A stretch of 64,000 bases of DNA from positions 10,602,001 through 10,666,000 of the forward strand of contig NC_067205.1 in assembly GCF_026262505.1 (NCBI RefSeq), in the 5' to 3' direction. Origin of the DNA: Trichomonas vaginalis G3. Taxonomy: Eukaryota > Parabasalia > Trichomonadida > Trichomonadidae. The translations under genes were made by a program, and so were the position numbers. This document shows positions 9,832-20,829 of the stretch, piece after piece. The notes beneath the pieces are model-generated. The model saw only the letters and a list, made by a program, of their open reading frames with translations. It was not told where the DNA came from and searched no databases. The number at the start of each line of letters is the position of its first letter. The stretch's first letter is position 1.

Positions 9832-9966
9832 ATGAAGATTCTACCATATGGTGTTATTGGAAGAGATAAAGATGGAAACCCAATATTTGATCCAAAGTTA
9901 AAATTAAAGTTACTGACAAGACAACAACTTGAAAAGTTGCTGAAACCAAAACAGAATGAAAAATGA
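9832..9966 (+). CDS. Small basic protein, 44 residues
   Basis: A short open frame starting MKILPYGVIGRDKDGN and ending in a Lys/Leu helix. The leader TTTTTATTTTTATCATAA directly before the ATG is shared with the small genes at 10027 and 14078, which supports expression. No recognised family. Confidence 0.45.
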   Translation: MKILPYGVIGRDKDGNPIFDPKLKLKLLTRQQLEKLLKPKQNEK

Positions 9967-10026
9967 GAAAATGAGAAAATGAGAAAGAAAAAAAATTTAA
10001 ATTATGCAATTTTATTTTTATCATAA

Positions 10027-10209
10027 ATGACCAAATTAATTAAGCCAACTATTTCTAAATTAATGATACCAATGAAATCATTTCATGGAGTACTTATCCC
10101 AGGTTCTTCACAATTAGCCGGGGCAAGTGTTGTGACTCAAGGTGGAACATTAGCGAATCCATTCAAATTATTAACTAAAGATGAACTTAATAAAATGATG
10201 ATAAAATAA
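10027..10209 (+). CDS. Small protein, 60 residues
   Basis: Starts MTKLIKPTISK and ends in a short K/D/E/L/N/K/M helix (LLTKDELNKMMIK), similar in style to the ends of the 9832 and 14078 small proteins (R-Q-Q-L-E-K-L-L; R-E-E-M-I-K-M-M). The three may be diverged paralogues. It has the same ATTTTTATCATAAATG leader. Function unknown. Confidence 0.45.
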   Translation: MTKLIKPTISKLMIPMKSFHGVLIPGSSQLAGASVVTQGGTLANPFKLLTKDELNKMMIK

Positions 10210-10246
10210 CTGATAACAAAATTTTATTTCACTACTACCATAAAAA

Positions 10247-10656
10247 CAGGTGAAAAAACAGGTGAGATCTCACCTCTTCACCTAAAATATATTTTAGGTC
10301 AAAGCTTCCACGAGAGAAAAGATTCCTCATTCGCTAAGGATTCCAAAAATGAAAAAATCATTGATTTCGGCTGAGAAAAAACAGCAAAACCCTTCTTCCA
10401 CGGGAACAAAGAAATAAAGAAGAAATAAAGAAGAAATAAAGTAAATTTTTTATTTATTCCCGTGGAAGATAGAGCACTTTTATGACACTTTTTATTCACG
10501 ACAAACAAGACAAACAAAGAAAATAAGAAAATACGGCGCCGTCGCGGTTCGAAACACAGACCCTGACCCCTCCATAACACCACCTTTGACCACTGTGCTA
10601 CGTAGCCTGTCGACATAAGATTTTATAAATTGCATATTTGACGTAAATTTATTTCC
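10247..10656. repeat. Shared ~0.4-kb mobile repeat, copy in Polinton 1
   Basis: Nearly identical to about 50590-50985 in Polinton 2, although the rest of the two elements does not match at DNA level. Order of parts: GGTGAGATCTCACC palindrome, TTCCACG motif, a long-armed inverted repeat (CTTCCACGGGAA with TTCCCGTGGAAG around an AAATAAAGAAG array), then a reverse-strand tRNA-like sequence and a conserved AT-rich tail ending TTTATTTCC. The Polinton 1 copy has one more AAATAAAGAAG unit. Confidence 0.8.
10532..10607 (-). ncRNA. tRNA-like Pol III sequence in the shared repeat
   Basis: 76 bases on the reverse strand starting GGCTACG, with an A-box match (TAGCACAGTGG) and a B-box-like TTTCGAACC at normal tRNA spacing, followed at once by TTTT. 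The anticodon arm and acceptor do not fold as a normal tRNA, so this is probably tRNA-derived, like the head of a SINE, and not a working tRNA. Confidence 0.5.
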
Positions 10657-10662
10657 CAGTTA

Positions 10663-11240
10663 TTCAAAAATAATTAATTAATTATTGAATAACTGAAGGT
10701 GCTACCATGTTACCATGTGCTACCAGGTCATTTAACTTCTCTGAAAAAGTGTGACAACATGACATTTTGACAACACAGCAGGAGGAAGGTAGTTATGAAT
10801 TATTTTTGAAGAACTGAAGGTGCTACCATGTTACCATGTGCTACCAGGTCATTTAACTTCTCTGAAAAAGTGTGACAACATGACATTTTGACAACAACAC
10901 AGGAGGAAGGTAGTTATGAATTAATTATTGAATAACTGAAGGTGCTACCATGTTACCATGTTGACAACATGACATTTTGACAACACAGCAGGAGGAAGGT
11001 AGTTATGAATTATTTTTGAAGAACTGAAGGTGCTACCATGTTACCATGTGCTACCAGGTCATTTAACTTCTCTGAAAAAGTGTGACAACATGACATTTTG
11101 ACAACACAGCAGGAGGAAGGTAGTTATGAATTAATTATTGAATAACTGAAGGTGCTACCATGTTACCATGTGCTACCAGGTCATTTAACTTCTGAAAAAT
11201 GTGACAAAACATTTTGACAACAGTTCAGGAAATATGATGC
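10663..11240 (+). repeat. Iteron-like tandem array, left of the helicase cassette
   Basis: Five units with starts spaced about 121, 122, 88 and 122 bp. Each has GAAGGTGCTACCATG, a TTACCATG/CTACCAGG cluster, GTGACAACATGACA, and GCAGGAGGAAGGTAG. The array opens with the palindrome GTTATTCAA...TTGAATAAC. The same units lie inverted at 13655-13990 on the other side of the primase-helicase genes. Confidence 0.85.
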
Positions 11241-11295
11241 AGCCCAAAAATAAAGTTAGTTTTAAAATTATTTTTATTTTTTTATTCCTATATAA

Positions 11296-13615
11296 ATGAC
11301 AGCAACAAACAACAACAGCAACTATATCGTTTCTGATGAAAAAGTTATTGATTTCAGCTGAGGAATTAGTTGTGGCAGAAACTAAAACCTCAACGAAAGA
11401 ATTGGTGAAAACAGGATTGATTTACATAACTACCTCAAACATGATGGAGGAAGAGGAAGGAAAACTGGTATGGTTTATTAGTAATAAAATATCAATTTAA
11501 CGATTATAGATGTTGATATCAATAAATCGTACAATGATGAACTTAAAAGAAACAGTTAGAAAAGACATTTTATCAAAACTTTCGGATAAAGATGTTATCG
11601 TTAAAACCGCTTCAGGAGGTCTTCACATTTATTGCAACACTAATTTCTTCTATGCAGTTTCGAACAGAATGATTAAATGTTATTCCTGCAATGATTATGA
11701 TATTGCATATCATGACTTCTATGGATGATTCAAAGCGTTCTTTAGTGGTTATGGCTGATTCAAGAGTTCGCAAGAATGCAACAGAACCAATCAATACATA
11801 CTCATTCATTCGTGGAAGTTATGATTCAACATTAACTAGAACAGTGAATGATATATTAAATGATTTGAATATTAAGGTAAGAGTTGAACAGAAGAATGAA
11901 GAAATAAAGACTATCATGAATGAAAACAAAGATGTAAACATTGACGATAAACTAGCTCAGAGCATAGTTGATGCATCTGTGATTTTGAAGTACATAATGA
12001 CGGTGGAAACATGAATTTAGAAAAAGAAAATAACATTATTCACACTGTTTCAAGCTATTAATTCGTTACCGGATCATTTAATTAATGAAGCATACGATAA
12101 CGTTTATAACTTCTGCGTTTAACAGAAAATGCAAAAAGTAATTTTGAAAGCACGTAGTAGATATGCACATTTAATGACTTCTCCATTTGTTTTAGTGAAG
12201 ATTCTAAAACTATATCAAAAGGAATATTATGATGAATATGTTTTACCTTTATTACGTAAGCCAAAAATAACATTTGATATCAAACTTGATGACTCGTTTT
12301 TGATAACAGATATTAGACGCAAGGCTGAAAATCATCAGTATAAAAACAGTTCTGAAGTAATTGAGGATTTATCACGTGTAATCCGTTTTGTAGATTGTGG
12401 AAATAAATATTTCATTCAAAAGGACTATAATATCCACGACAAAATGAATCAAATATCATTTGTTCTTCAGTCAAACATGAAAGAGTCACTCAAAATGATT
12501 AAATTATTTAAAGAAGAAGGTAAAACCATAACAGCATGGGATGTACTACTAAATCAATTGTCTTCATTAACCGTTAAGGGTGTTTGCTTTAAATCTGATT
12601 CCCCAGATGTTTTCTCAACGTTTCAAGGTTATAAATACAACGTTCTCGAAAAACCAGATTACTCAAAAATTGAGATGTTTATGAATTTCATTAAAGAAGC
12701 CATTTGTGATAATAACGATGAAGTGTATAAATACCTTCTCGGCTGGATTGCATCAATGATTCAACATCCCGGAATCAAGAATGAAACAGCAATTATTTTG
12801 AAAGGACTTCAGGGAACAGGTAAAAACAGATTTACAGACATTATTTCTGAACTTCTCGCTGGTTATTCATGTAAAAACATTACCGAAATAAGTGAGCTAA
12901 CGGGTAATTTCAATTCAGTAGTTGAAAATAAAATGTTTCTTGTACTTAATGAACTCAAGAATGTGGGTGAAGACAGACTCGCAAACTTCAACGCTTTGAA
13001 ATCAATTATTACGGATAATGAGATAAGAATTAATGAAAAGAATCAACCCAGAAGAACAGCTCAGAACGTTGCAAACTTCATTTTCGTAACTAACAACGTC
13101 TACCCTGTCAAAATTGAAGTTGGAGACAGAAGATACGTAGTTTTTTAAGAGTTAATGGTAAATTCAAGGGTCAATTTGATTACTTCAAGAATTTAATGGA
13201 TTCATGCACAAAGGAATTTTATGATAATTTACTGACGTATTTTATGCAATATGACCTTTCATCATTTAATGTACGAATCATACCGATGACTGAAGCCAAA
13301 CAAGATTTAATTGAATTATCATCAAATCCTTTAGATGTATGGATAAATACACATTATGATGAATTGTGTGCAGGTATGACGTGTGAAAATGCTCTATTCT
13401 GCAAACCATCAGACATGAAAGACAAAAACTTTCAAATGAGTATTAAGGATAAATGTGATAGGAAACATAGAAGAATAGACGGTAAACAAACATGGTATTA
13501 TGTTTTGAAAGAAGAAATGAAAGGATTATATAAACAGGTTGAACCAAACGATAATGAGGAATCATTTACTGATGATGAAATACCTGTAAATGAGCCGCTA
13601 AGCGGCGAGACCTGA
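11296..13615 (+). pseudogene. Primase / SF3 (D5-like) helicase cassette (broken)
   Basis: The upstream part carries archaeo-eukaryotic primase signs: an IIDVDIN metal-site motif and SGGLHIYCN. The downstream part is a superfamily 3 helicase: Walker A GLQGTGKNRF, Walker B MFLVLNEL, motif C NFIFVTNN, then GDRRYVVF. A primase-helicase of this kind is typical of virophages, transpovirons and large DNA viruses and is not part of the standard Polinton core. The region has several breaks. It is bracketed by inverted tandem arrays, as if it came in as a unit. A double hairpin covers its 3' end. Confidence 0.8.
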
Positions 13616-13621
13616 AGGTCT
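13594..13621. repeat. Double-hairpin module at the helicase end
   Basis: GCCGCTAAGCGGC at 13594-13606 followed by AGACCTGAAGGTCT at 13608-13621. It overlaps the last codons and stop of the helicase frame. Confidence 0.8.
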
Positions 13622-13654
13622 AGCTTTATAAAGTATGATTGGAATTTATTTTTG

Positions 13655-13990
13655 CATTAATCCTGCTGTGTTGTCAAAATGTCATGTTGTCACACTTTTT
13701 CAGAGAAGTTAAATGACCTGGTAGCACATGGTAACATGGTAGCACCTTCAGTTCTTCAAAAATAATTCATAACTACCTTCCTCCTGCTGTGTTGTCAAAA
13801 TGTCATGTTGTCACACTTTTTCAGAGAAGTTAAATGACCTGGTAGCACATGGTAACATGGTAGCACCTTCAGTTATTCAAAAATAATTCATAACTACCTT
13901 CCTCCTGTGTTGTTGTCAAAATGTCATGTTGTCAACATGGTAACATGGTAGCACCTTCAGTTCTTCAAAAATAATTAATTATTGAATAAC
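13655..13990 (-). repeat. Iteron-like tandem array, right of the helicase cassette
   Basis: About three units of the 10663-11240 array in opposite orientation, ending in the palindromic TTGAATAAC. Together the arrays form a large inverted repeat around 11.24-13.65 kb. Confidence 0.85.
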
Positions 13991-14001
13991 CTAAAAACCA
14001 T

Positions 14002-14029
14002 GAGACTTTGTCTCCGGACTCTTTGAGTC
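14002..14029. repeat. Double-hairpin module, intergenic
   Basis: GAGACTTTGTCTC at 14002-14014 and GACTCTTTGAGTC at 14017-14029, just outside the right iteron array. Confidence 0.8.
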
Positions 14030-14077
14030 ACTTAACGATAAAATAAGTGATAACAAATTTTTATTTTTATCATAAAT

Positions 14078-14239
14078 GAATACCCCACAAGCTCAAAATT
14101 TACCACGAATCATAACAAGGGAGGAAATGATAAAAATGATGCAAGAACATGTTAAAAATAACAAACCACTAAAATTGAGAAAATGTGGTTATGCAGTAAT
14201 GATGGAAAGAGAGATGTTGTCGAAGAGGAATAAAAATTA
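14078..14239 (+). CDS. Small protein, 53 residues
   Basis: Starts MNTPQAQNLPRI with a helical basic C-terminal part (REEMIKMMQEH, then KPLKLRKCGY). It has the same TTTTTATTTTTATCATAAATG leader as the 9832 and 10027 genes on the other side of the helicase cassette. Function unknown. Confidence 0.45.
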
Positions 14240-14503
14240 AATTTGGATTGAGTTTAAAAATTCATCTTTATTAAATTCATCTCTTCCAATCAATTTATTT
14301 ATTCTATTAAATTCTTTTATTTTTGCTTCACTCAGTTTAAGGATTGAACGTAAGTTTCTAATTTTTCGATTATTTCTTTCCTCTCTTTATCGTTTTCAAC
14401 CCCACCGCATTGTGGCTTCTTTTTGTAATAGCATATTTTGATTTAATTCTGTTTAGTTTCTTTTATATTCATTGTCTGGACTCTTGGATGCTTCGTTGTC
14501 ACT
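14235..14503 (-). pseudogene. Remnant of a small Polinton 1 gene
   Basis: Reverse-strand coding-like sequence beginning MSDNEASKSPDN, with Lys/Glu-rich continuation in more than one frame. No family seen. It lies between the 14078 gene and the integrase. Confidence 0.3.
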
Positions 14504-14575
14504 CATTTCTTACGAAATAAAAAAATTAAATATTATTTAAATATAATGGAGTAATAAAATAAATCGGAATTTCTA

Positions 14576-16043
14576 TTAATTTATTGTTAACTCAACTAAT
14601 GCATTGCCGTTAATATATCTAACAAATTCAGCTATTGTGTCAAATCTTCGTCTTCTTTTTGTCATTGATTTATCAGTTTTTCCATAATCGAGATGAATCA
14701 AAACTTTATCCCCTTGTTTAAAATTCATGAGCCCCGAATTAATTTGTTCACGTTTAACATCATTCAACCTTTCCATTTGCTTTCTAATATATTCCCATTC
14801 TTTTGAAATATCATTTTTCATTTCCACCGGTTTCATGTTTATTGTTCTATGCCATGTATTATTATAATAATATACTAACTGTTGTATGATGGAGTCATGA
14901 TTTCCATCCCAGTATATCTGACCGTTAACCCTAACGCATCTCTAAGAGTTCTCATTACCGCATCAACTATTTTATTATGAAACGTATATGGAGAGAATGA
15001 AAAGTAAAAATTAATTTGTGGGAAATAATGAGTCATAGCTGCCTGAAATCCTTTATCACCATCACCCTGATATTATCTACTCTTTCATGATCTAGTAAGT
15101 ATTGAATAGCTCTTCTTGTTTCCTGTTCTGTTTTCCCTTTCACTGGAATGCAATATAAATATCTGGTGTTAATGTTAATGGCAAATAAATAAGTAACGTT
15201 TCCTTTTGAATATTCTAAATGATCGATTTCATATGAATATGGATATGGTGCAAATGAAGGGCGACTAAATTTTTCCTTTAACGGTTGAATTTTTGGGTCA
15301 ATTGGTTTATTTAATATCTTGAAATCCTTTTTAAAATCTTTTTGCTTCTTAAATGTTTGAAATGGATATAATAAAGTGAATGATGAAGGATTAACTGAAG
15401 GAGGAGGTGGTTTTGGTGTTGCAAGTGGTTTAATTTTATCTGCTTTGATTTTGGATGATGAAGTTTTGGAATTCATTCCTTCCTTCATTAATTCTGGATG
15501 TATTCTATTCATTTGTTTTAAATATGCTGTATATAAAGGTTTAATATACTTTCCCGCTTCGAGTTTATGTTGAAGGATGAATTCCAAAAGTTGATCTTCA
15601 TTTAAAAGTCGGGCTGAATATGGTTTAACTAATGAATCATAAATTAAAGCTTGTGCATCATTTATGGTCTGAAGGACCTGGGCGTTTTGCACCTTTTGTT
15701 TTTGCTCCTTTTGCTTTTGCGGCTCAGGATTATATAATTTATATAATTCATCAATATCTTCTTCTGTTAATACTTTATTTTTAAAATCTTTCAATTGTTT
15801 AAGTTGTGATTTAGTTTTTCCCTTTGAATATTCATTATTTTTAATTTTGTCTTTAATTTTAGAAATTATTTTATCATGATATTTCAAAATTTCATTTTTA
15901 TAATACGAATAATAATAATCCATATCATCACCCGTTATATTTTTATTATATTTTTGGAGATATGCTTTTAAATCATAATAATCAAGAAAATTTTGATTAA
16001 GTACTAAATCATCAATTAAAATTTTTAAATCTGTGTTATCCAT
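14576..16043 (-). pseudogene. Polinton 1 rve-type integrase region (broken)
   Basis: Retroviral-type integrase, the enzyme that inserts Polintons and makes the 6-bp duplication. The start (16043) encodes a long helical Lys/Asp/Tyr-rich N-terminal extension and a Pro-rich linker. Then comes the catalytic core opening (SYEIDHLEYSKGN, NINTRYLYCIPVKGKT). The C-terminal part has an SH3-like segment (MNFKQGDKVLIHLDYG) with a basic KRRRRF patch. It belongs to a different integrase branch from the one in Polinton 2, which is shorter. Broken. Confidence 0.8.
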
Positions 16044-18718
16044 TTATATAAAAATAAAATAAATGTTTTAAGGGTGCCCACCTCTTTGAATCATAGTACA
16101 AAACCATTATTAACGGTTCCTTTTGTCTCTTCTGTGGTATTTTATTAAATAAATGGCATACAACATCCATTTTCACAACATACAGCCTTAGTGTGTGCTC
16201 CTGTTAATGCAGTCTTACCAATTGTTAAGCGAGTCATTGACCCGTTTTTAAGTTGTAAATTAATATTCTGACCATCAAATATCACTTTATCATTTATTAT
16301 ATCCAAATAATTTTTAGGTGTTAATTGTTTATTTTGTCGTAAACTAACTCCTTTCATTTTTTGTGCAATCTTTTTAAAATCACTTCCATCAATTGAACCG
16401 TTGAATGAAGTATAACACTTAGGACATAAAGCAACCATGTTATCACCTTGTTTCTCAATTGCTAAACCCAATAACTTCTTCTCATGTGCTTTTTCTTCAG
16501 CTTTATTCTTTAATTTAGGTTTAAATTTCTCATTAAAACAAAAGAAATCAAAAGGTGCGAATTTGTAAATGTTTTTATCATAAAATTTTTTATCGGTAAC
16601 AATTGCTTGAAATGCTTGAGTGTTAGGAAGATTTGGGTCGCCAGCAATAGCCCAATAAGATGAATCAGTATCACCTTCAATGAAATGAAAACGATTAACA
16701 TCCATGCATTTATACATAAAATCATAAATGAAAACCAAATACCAGTATTTAGCATTATCTAAAGTGAAGAATGCCTCTTGTAAACATGTATCACATCTAT
16801 AAAATCTATCTTTAAGCATCACTTGATACGTATCTTCACCTATTTCTCTTATGTTTTTAAACTTATTTGACATACATGCAACGCGTGCCTTCTGTGCATT
16901 CATTATTTTAGTCTTTGCGTAATTTTGTGTATTCATTGCATCGTAACCATATGATCCATTAAGTGAAATCTTGCAAAATAAACTTTTTCCTTTATTTCCT
17001 TCTAATTCAGCCTTTTGTCTTTCATTCATAAATTCGTTCGCAAATTCATTAAAACAAGTGTTTTTAGTAAATGTTAAAATTGATTGAATATCATCAATGA
17101 TAAAATGAAATCTGTCTATTAGATACCAAAGATAATAAGAAGAAAATGGTTGATATTGGTTGTGTGTTGATGCTAACTGAGTTAATTTTCTCTGTTTCTG
17201 GTCAACTGGTAGATTGTTTGATTTCATGTAATTATACATAAAACTGCCAATTGTTTTTTCATCTGTGATAATATCTAAGTTTCTTATTATCGGTAAAAAG
17301 TTTATGTAATCATTAATGTATTTTTCATCAATGTGACCCTTTACTTCAGCCACGAATAAAGTATTTTTCTTCTTAATTATTCCCAATGCTTTTGCTTTCT
17401 TTGTTGCTGTATCACAAATGATAACACCATTCAATCTTCCCGGCATATACATTTTATGGTCAGTATATTGAATGAAATCATGAGGATTAGATGAAAATGA
17501 TGAAGGATATAATGAATTAAAATCAACACCAACGAAATGAGTCATAATGTTGGAAGTGTCCTCATTTGATACAGTTTTAGTTTCTGGACTATATGAAAGT
17601 TTATTAATGTGTGTGATTCCTTTAAGATTTACTCTATGTTGAACATTTGATAAACCACCAGTAATTCCATTACGGAGAATGTGATAAGCTTCAACCGAAT
17701 CTAAAGTCATTGGTAAATTATTTTTTAATGTATAATTTCTTAAATTGATTCTTAAACGTTGAACATCTTCATCTTTATTTGATTTCACGACATTGCAATA
17801 ACAACACATTAACTGACAATTTTCTTTGGTATGTGGTTTTTCATTATCGATTCTATCCAATGTTGGTTTATTTGCATATGTAAACGCTTTACCACACATT
17901 TTGCATTTAGATGAAAGGATTAAATCGTGATAGTATTGAAAATCATCCATTGAAACATTATTTTTAGTATCCCTTTCTGCTTTTTCATCTTGTTTCTTAT
18001 ATGATTCAATTTTATATTTCCAATACTTTTTCGTTAATTCAAAACTTGATTCCACATTTTCTTCTTCTGGATATGTTTCGTTAGGATTAAAGTCTTTATA
18101 TGCTAAAGCGTAACGAATCATTGATGCATTAGATGATAATGAAAGATTATGGAGCATGTCAATTTTATAAACAAATGTTTCTTCAATAATTTTATCAATT
18201 GGGTCAATCATAATTTCAACGTCTTTATTGCAATAATGAATAAATATTCTAATCTATTCTCAAAATTTTTAGCATCATTGAGATATATTTGATAATCTGA
18301 ATCGGATATTGTTTCTTGAGTTAATGCTGAATAAAATGAATCTTGAGTGAATGGTTCCACTTTATATAATTCATCTTCGTAATTCTCCATGTGATGAATT
18401 GATAAGGGAAAAAGGATTTAACACGTGATTTATTGTTTCCGAAATCTTGAGTGAATTGGTCTAATGTTCCACCCGCTATATAATTTCTGATGTCAATAAA
18501 TCTTAATTCATATGGACAGTTTGTTTTCTTTACAATGATTTGCTTAAATTGAGAAGAAGAACCCAGCATTGATTTTATTTTCCATTTTGCAGTGTTTAAA
18601 TCACGAAGAATTAAATTTAAATCAAACTTTCCCGAATTAAAACCTATGATATTCACTTTATTGAATTCCTCATCTAGAAGTTCTTTAAATGCTTCCTTCT
18701 GTTTTTCATTTAATGTAT

Positions 18719-18752
18719 GGGACAAAGTCCCGCCGTTTGGTCCGTTTGCGGC
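18719..18752. repeat. Double-hairpin module inside polymerase B
   Basis: GGGACAAAGTCCC at 18719-18731 followed by GCCG...CGGC at 18732-18752. It lies in the coding part of the polymerase region. Confidence 0.65.
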
Positions 18753-18885
18753 TTCATTAATTCTTCATATTGTTCAATATTTGATTTAGCAACTAATGAA
18801 CAGGTTGAAAATAAAAATTCAATCCAATCAGAGATGAACGAATCACTTGATGTTAAGCAAAAATTCCTCGTAAATGTTTTATCAC

Positions 18886-18914
18886 GGTCGTCTACGACCT
18901 CGCCGCTTTGCGGC
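18886..18914. repeat. Double-hairpin module inside the polymerase B exonuclease
   Basis: GGTCGTCTACGACC at 18886-18899 and GCCGCTTTGCGGC at 18902-18914. On the reverse strand it reads KPQSGEVVDD in the open frame, close to KPQRGEDEV encoded by another module at 53121 in Polinton 2. Confidence 0.8.
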
Positions 18915-19839
18915 TTTATTTTGACAGTTGATGATACCATAAATGGTTTTAAGTAAGCGTTCAAAGTTGCACATTCAGAAAGTTGAAGTTCTTCTTTAGT
19001 CTCTAATGTTTCGAAGTCAAAAGTAATATAATATCTTGTTGGTTTATAATATTCCTGCAAATTGTGAGCTAATAGCCATTGATATTATCTTCTGTTTCGT
19101 GATATGTGGTGCATATGGTTGTTGTGTGTTTTGCAATTGAACGTCTTGAATTAATCTTCCATTATTTTCTTTACATTTCTCACAATGTTTTAAAAATCTT
19201 CTTTGGTTTTTCCTTTCTGGGTCATCACGGATAGAATATACTTCTTCTTTGCAAAAGGGGCAAACTTTATATCCTGTGAGTGCTTCAACGTCTGTAATTC
19301 TGTCAGCGTGAAGTTTTCCACATGGACTCTGTGTTAATAAAATATTTACTGTTTCAAATTCTGGATCTATCATTATTGATTCCACTAATGGAAAGTCTAC
19401 CTTATTTATGTCTACGTCTTCTGGTTGAGGGTCACAATAATAAAAATCAATATTAACGTTTAACATTCTTGCTAACCTCTCACTTTCTGATGAAATGTCA
19501 AATCCTTCATATGCATCTATGGCTTCATTTAAATAACTTCTACGAGTTTTAGGATTAACACCATCAGGAATGTTATAGAAGCGTTTAAATAACCTTCTAC
19601 CTTCGGCTCTTATTTGATTATCATTCATTTTAGCTGTTCCGTTTTTGTTCATTTATGTAAGAATAAAAAATTAAAAAAATAAAATAAAAATAAAGTTTAT
19701 TTTTTTAAAGTCCAGGGCTAAAGTCCATAAAATGAATTAAGAACACATAAATTTTTATCATCTGCGACGTGACGAATACATTTTAATTTACTCAAGATGC
19801 GTACCCTGATACATTAAATCTAATTCCTGTCTTATTTAA

Positions 19840-20829
19840 TTTCACAACTTTGAAAAGGAATGTATGAATAGCTATAAATGATGAGATGATGATTTTTATG
19901 GGTTGCTTCCATTTTTTCTGAAATAAATGAATAAATATAATGTTTATAAGTTTTCATATCTTTTATATTCTTAATAACGAATGGTATAGACCTTTCAACT
20001 TCGTCTTCCTTCGGTGCTGTTCTTTCATATGAAACATTATTAGTATCTTCAATAATGAAACCACAATCGCATAAAATTTTATATGTACCAATTGTTTTTT
20101 TGATATTTTATCTAACAAATCAAAAACTTTATCAACACCTGTACATTTATTTAAATAATAATTTGTGTAAATATCATGGTCTTCTTTCTTAATTGTATTT
20201 GTTGCATATGTTACATTTTTCAGTGCTTTTTTGAATTTTTCAGAATCAAGAGGAGGTGAAAGTAATATACATGGATAATCTCCATCGTCAATAAATTGTA
20301 ACTTATGTTTATGAATAAATTTTGTGCCTTCTTCTGAAAGTGTTTCATCTATTTCACCATCTAATAAATTTTTAGTAGATTCCAAAAAGTAATTTTTATA
20401 TCTTTCTTCATGAGATTTTTGAACTTCTGATTCTGAAGCTGGGATATTCATTAAACCCTCTACTTCATTCTCATTATATTTTTCAACTTCTCTTAATTCC
20501 TTAATTTTTTCATCTATTTCATCTCTTATTTTTTCCAGTCTTTCAATTTCATCATATTCATCATCTTTAATCCGTTCTTCATAATATTCAGGGAAAACAT
20601 CAGGTTCTTTAGGTTTTTCTTCTTCAGATGTGGGATATAAGAAATTTATAACATCATCTTTATTCATTTTTCCATCATAATCTAAATCATTTAATAACTC
20701 CGCGAATTTTTGACAATTTCTTAAATAATATTTATTAACTTCATAACTCGCCTCCTCTAATATATCCTTTATTTCCTCGTTTGTGAATCCCAATTTTTTA
20801 ACGTCGTTAGTCTTGACACTCATTTTCAT
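19840..20829 (-). pseudogene. Polinton 1 EF-hand-like protein region (broken end)
   Basis: The start codon lies in the right inverted repeat. The N-terminal part has LGFTNEEIKDIL and then a textbook EF-hand loop, DLDYDGKMNKDD. A long acidic coiled coil follows (about 75-120), then a globular part. The 3' end is no longer in one frame. Function unknown; it is adjacent to and co-oriented with polymerase B, so a replication accessory role is conceivable. The 19653-19840 spacer is AT-rich with nothing recognised. Confidence 0.5.

Larger units (their letters stand above)
16145..19652 (-). pseudogene. Protein-primed DNA polymerase B region (broken)
   Basis: Family B polymerase of the protein-primed group, which copies the element from its ends. 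Order along the reverse strand: N-terminal region with a CPFC...HCEKC zinc site; exonuclease motif I FDFETLE; exonuclease motif II FNSGKFDLN; an HNH-like module (CKMC, LDRIDN, NCQLMCCYCN) at about 17770-17910; polymerase motif A DFNSLYPSS; motif B KISLNGSYGY; motif C GDTDSSYW; a KMKGVS segment; and Cys pairs near the end. Two double hairpins lie in it. It is broken in several places. Confidence 0.88.

Noticed and set aside
10299-10616. 105-residue reverse-strand frame, with a similar 92-residue frame at 50667-50945
   Set aside because: It runs through the tRNA-like sequence and the inverted repeat of the shared unit. Its conservation follows from DNA identity of the two copies, and there is no protein-like pattern.
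13594-14029. Hairpins as simple bacterial-type terminators
   Set aside because: Some sit after stop codons, but many lie inside reading frames, so termination cannot be their general role.
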